Source: Pseudomonadota bacterium
GTDB lineage: Bacteria; Desulfobacterota; Desulfobacteria; Desulfobacterales; RPRI01
Assembly (NCBI GenBank): GCA_018830925.1
Contig: JAHJRK010000052.1
Location: 1-5,909, forward strand
Reading direction: 5' to 3'
DNA length: 5,909 bases
Position numbers and translations under genes: made by a program. The notes under the pieces are model-generated. The model saw only the letters and a list, made by a program, of their open reading frames with translations, had not been told where the DNA came from and searched no databases. Positions within the stretch are counted from its first letter, which is position 1. Every line of letters starts with the position of its first letter. Shown here one piece after another: positions 5,852 through 5,909 of this stretch.

Positions 5852-5909
5852 ATGTCAGATGACCGCGATAGTCTTCCTGAAAAAGGTTTCCCGAAGGCAA
5901 ATTCAAATA
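5852..5909 (+). CDS. Start of an unrecognised gene downstream of trkH (runs off right edge)
   Basis: An ATG 8 nt after the trkH stop opens a frame of 19 codons that remains open to the window edge. The visible product starts M-S-D-D-R-D and is polar, with no signal peptide. No strong Shine-Dalgarno is present: GGCGGA at 5833-5838 is 13 nt away. Close spacing in the same direction with no terminator hairpin between suggests a third gene of the trk operon. Too little is visible to name a family, and a chance short frame is possible. Confidence 0.45.
   Translation, partial: MSDDRDSLPEKGFPKANSN

Noticed and set aside
1..5909. Mobile element, CRISPR array, tRNA or rRNA
   Set aside because: No transposase or integrase motif, no regularly spaced repeats and no tRNA or rRNA sequence could be recognised; the genes are intact and of housekeeping or envelope type.

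Overview
The window looks like chromosomal DNA of a Gram-negative bacterium of moderate GC. Two consecutive lipoprotein signal peptides, a PgaB/IcaB-like polysaccharide deacetylase with a LysM domain, and a full-length TrkA/TrkH pair fit a proteobacterium in the broad sense. My impression is Desulfobacterota (former Deltaproteobacteria), but that is inference from overall style and no marker gene here proves it. Start codons other than ATG are common: TTG for trkA, probably TTG for the cyclase, and GTG for the deacetylase.

Layout. Two gene blocks diverge from an intergenic region at about 2750-3029. The left block is on the minus strand and is read as (i) a membrane-bound class III adenylate cyclase with a periplasmic single-Cache-like sensor and HAMP linker (2749-1217), (ii) a LysM plus polysaccharide deacetylase lipoprotein (1202-162), and (iii) the N-terminal 55 residues of another lipoprotein that leaves the window at its left edge (165-1). 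Spacing is 14 nt and then a 4-nt ATGA overlap, so this is very probably one operon. The right block is on the plus strand: trkA (3030-4394), trkH (4395-5843, start codon directly abutting the trkA stop), and the first 19 codons of an unrecognised gene (from 5852).

The intergenic region holds a good sigma70-type promoter for the cyclase (TTGACA, 16-bp spacer, TCTAAT). It also holds a short GC-rich stretch with an 8-bp direct repeat and a small candidate leader ORF behind a perfect Shine-Dalgarno sequence, and a 6-bp perfect dyad just upstream of the trkA ribosome binding site.

How the genes may work together. TrkA and TrkH form a complete potassium uptake system: TrkH is the membrane channel and TrkA the cytoplasmic nucleotide-binding gating ring. 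The left operon couples an apparently intact cAMP-producing sensor to two envelope lipoproteins, one of which probably removes acetyl groups from a GlcNAc-type polymer (exopolysaccharide or peptidoglycan). A link between external sensing, cAMP and envelope polysaccharide remodelling is the most interesting inference, but the sequence does not prove it. I see no mobile element, CRISPR array, tRNA, rRNA or clear terminator, and no frank new defence or metabolic system.
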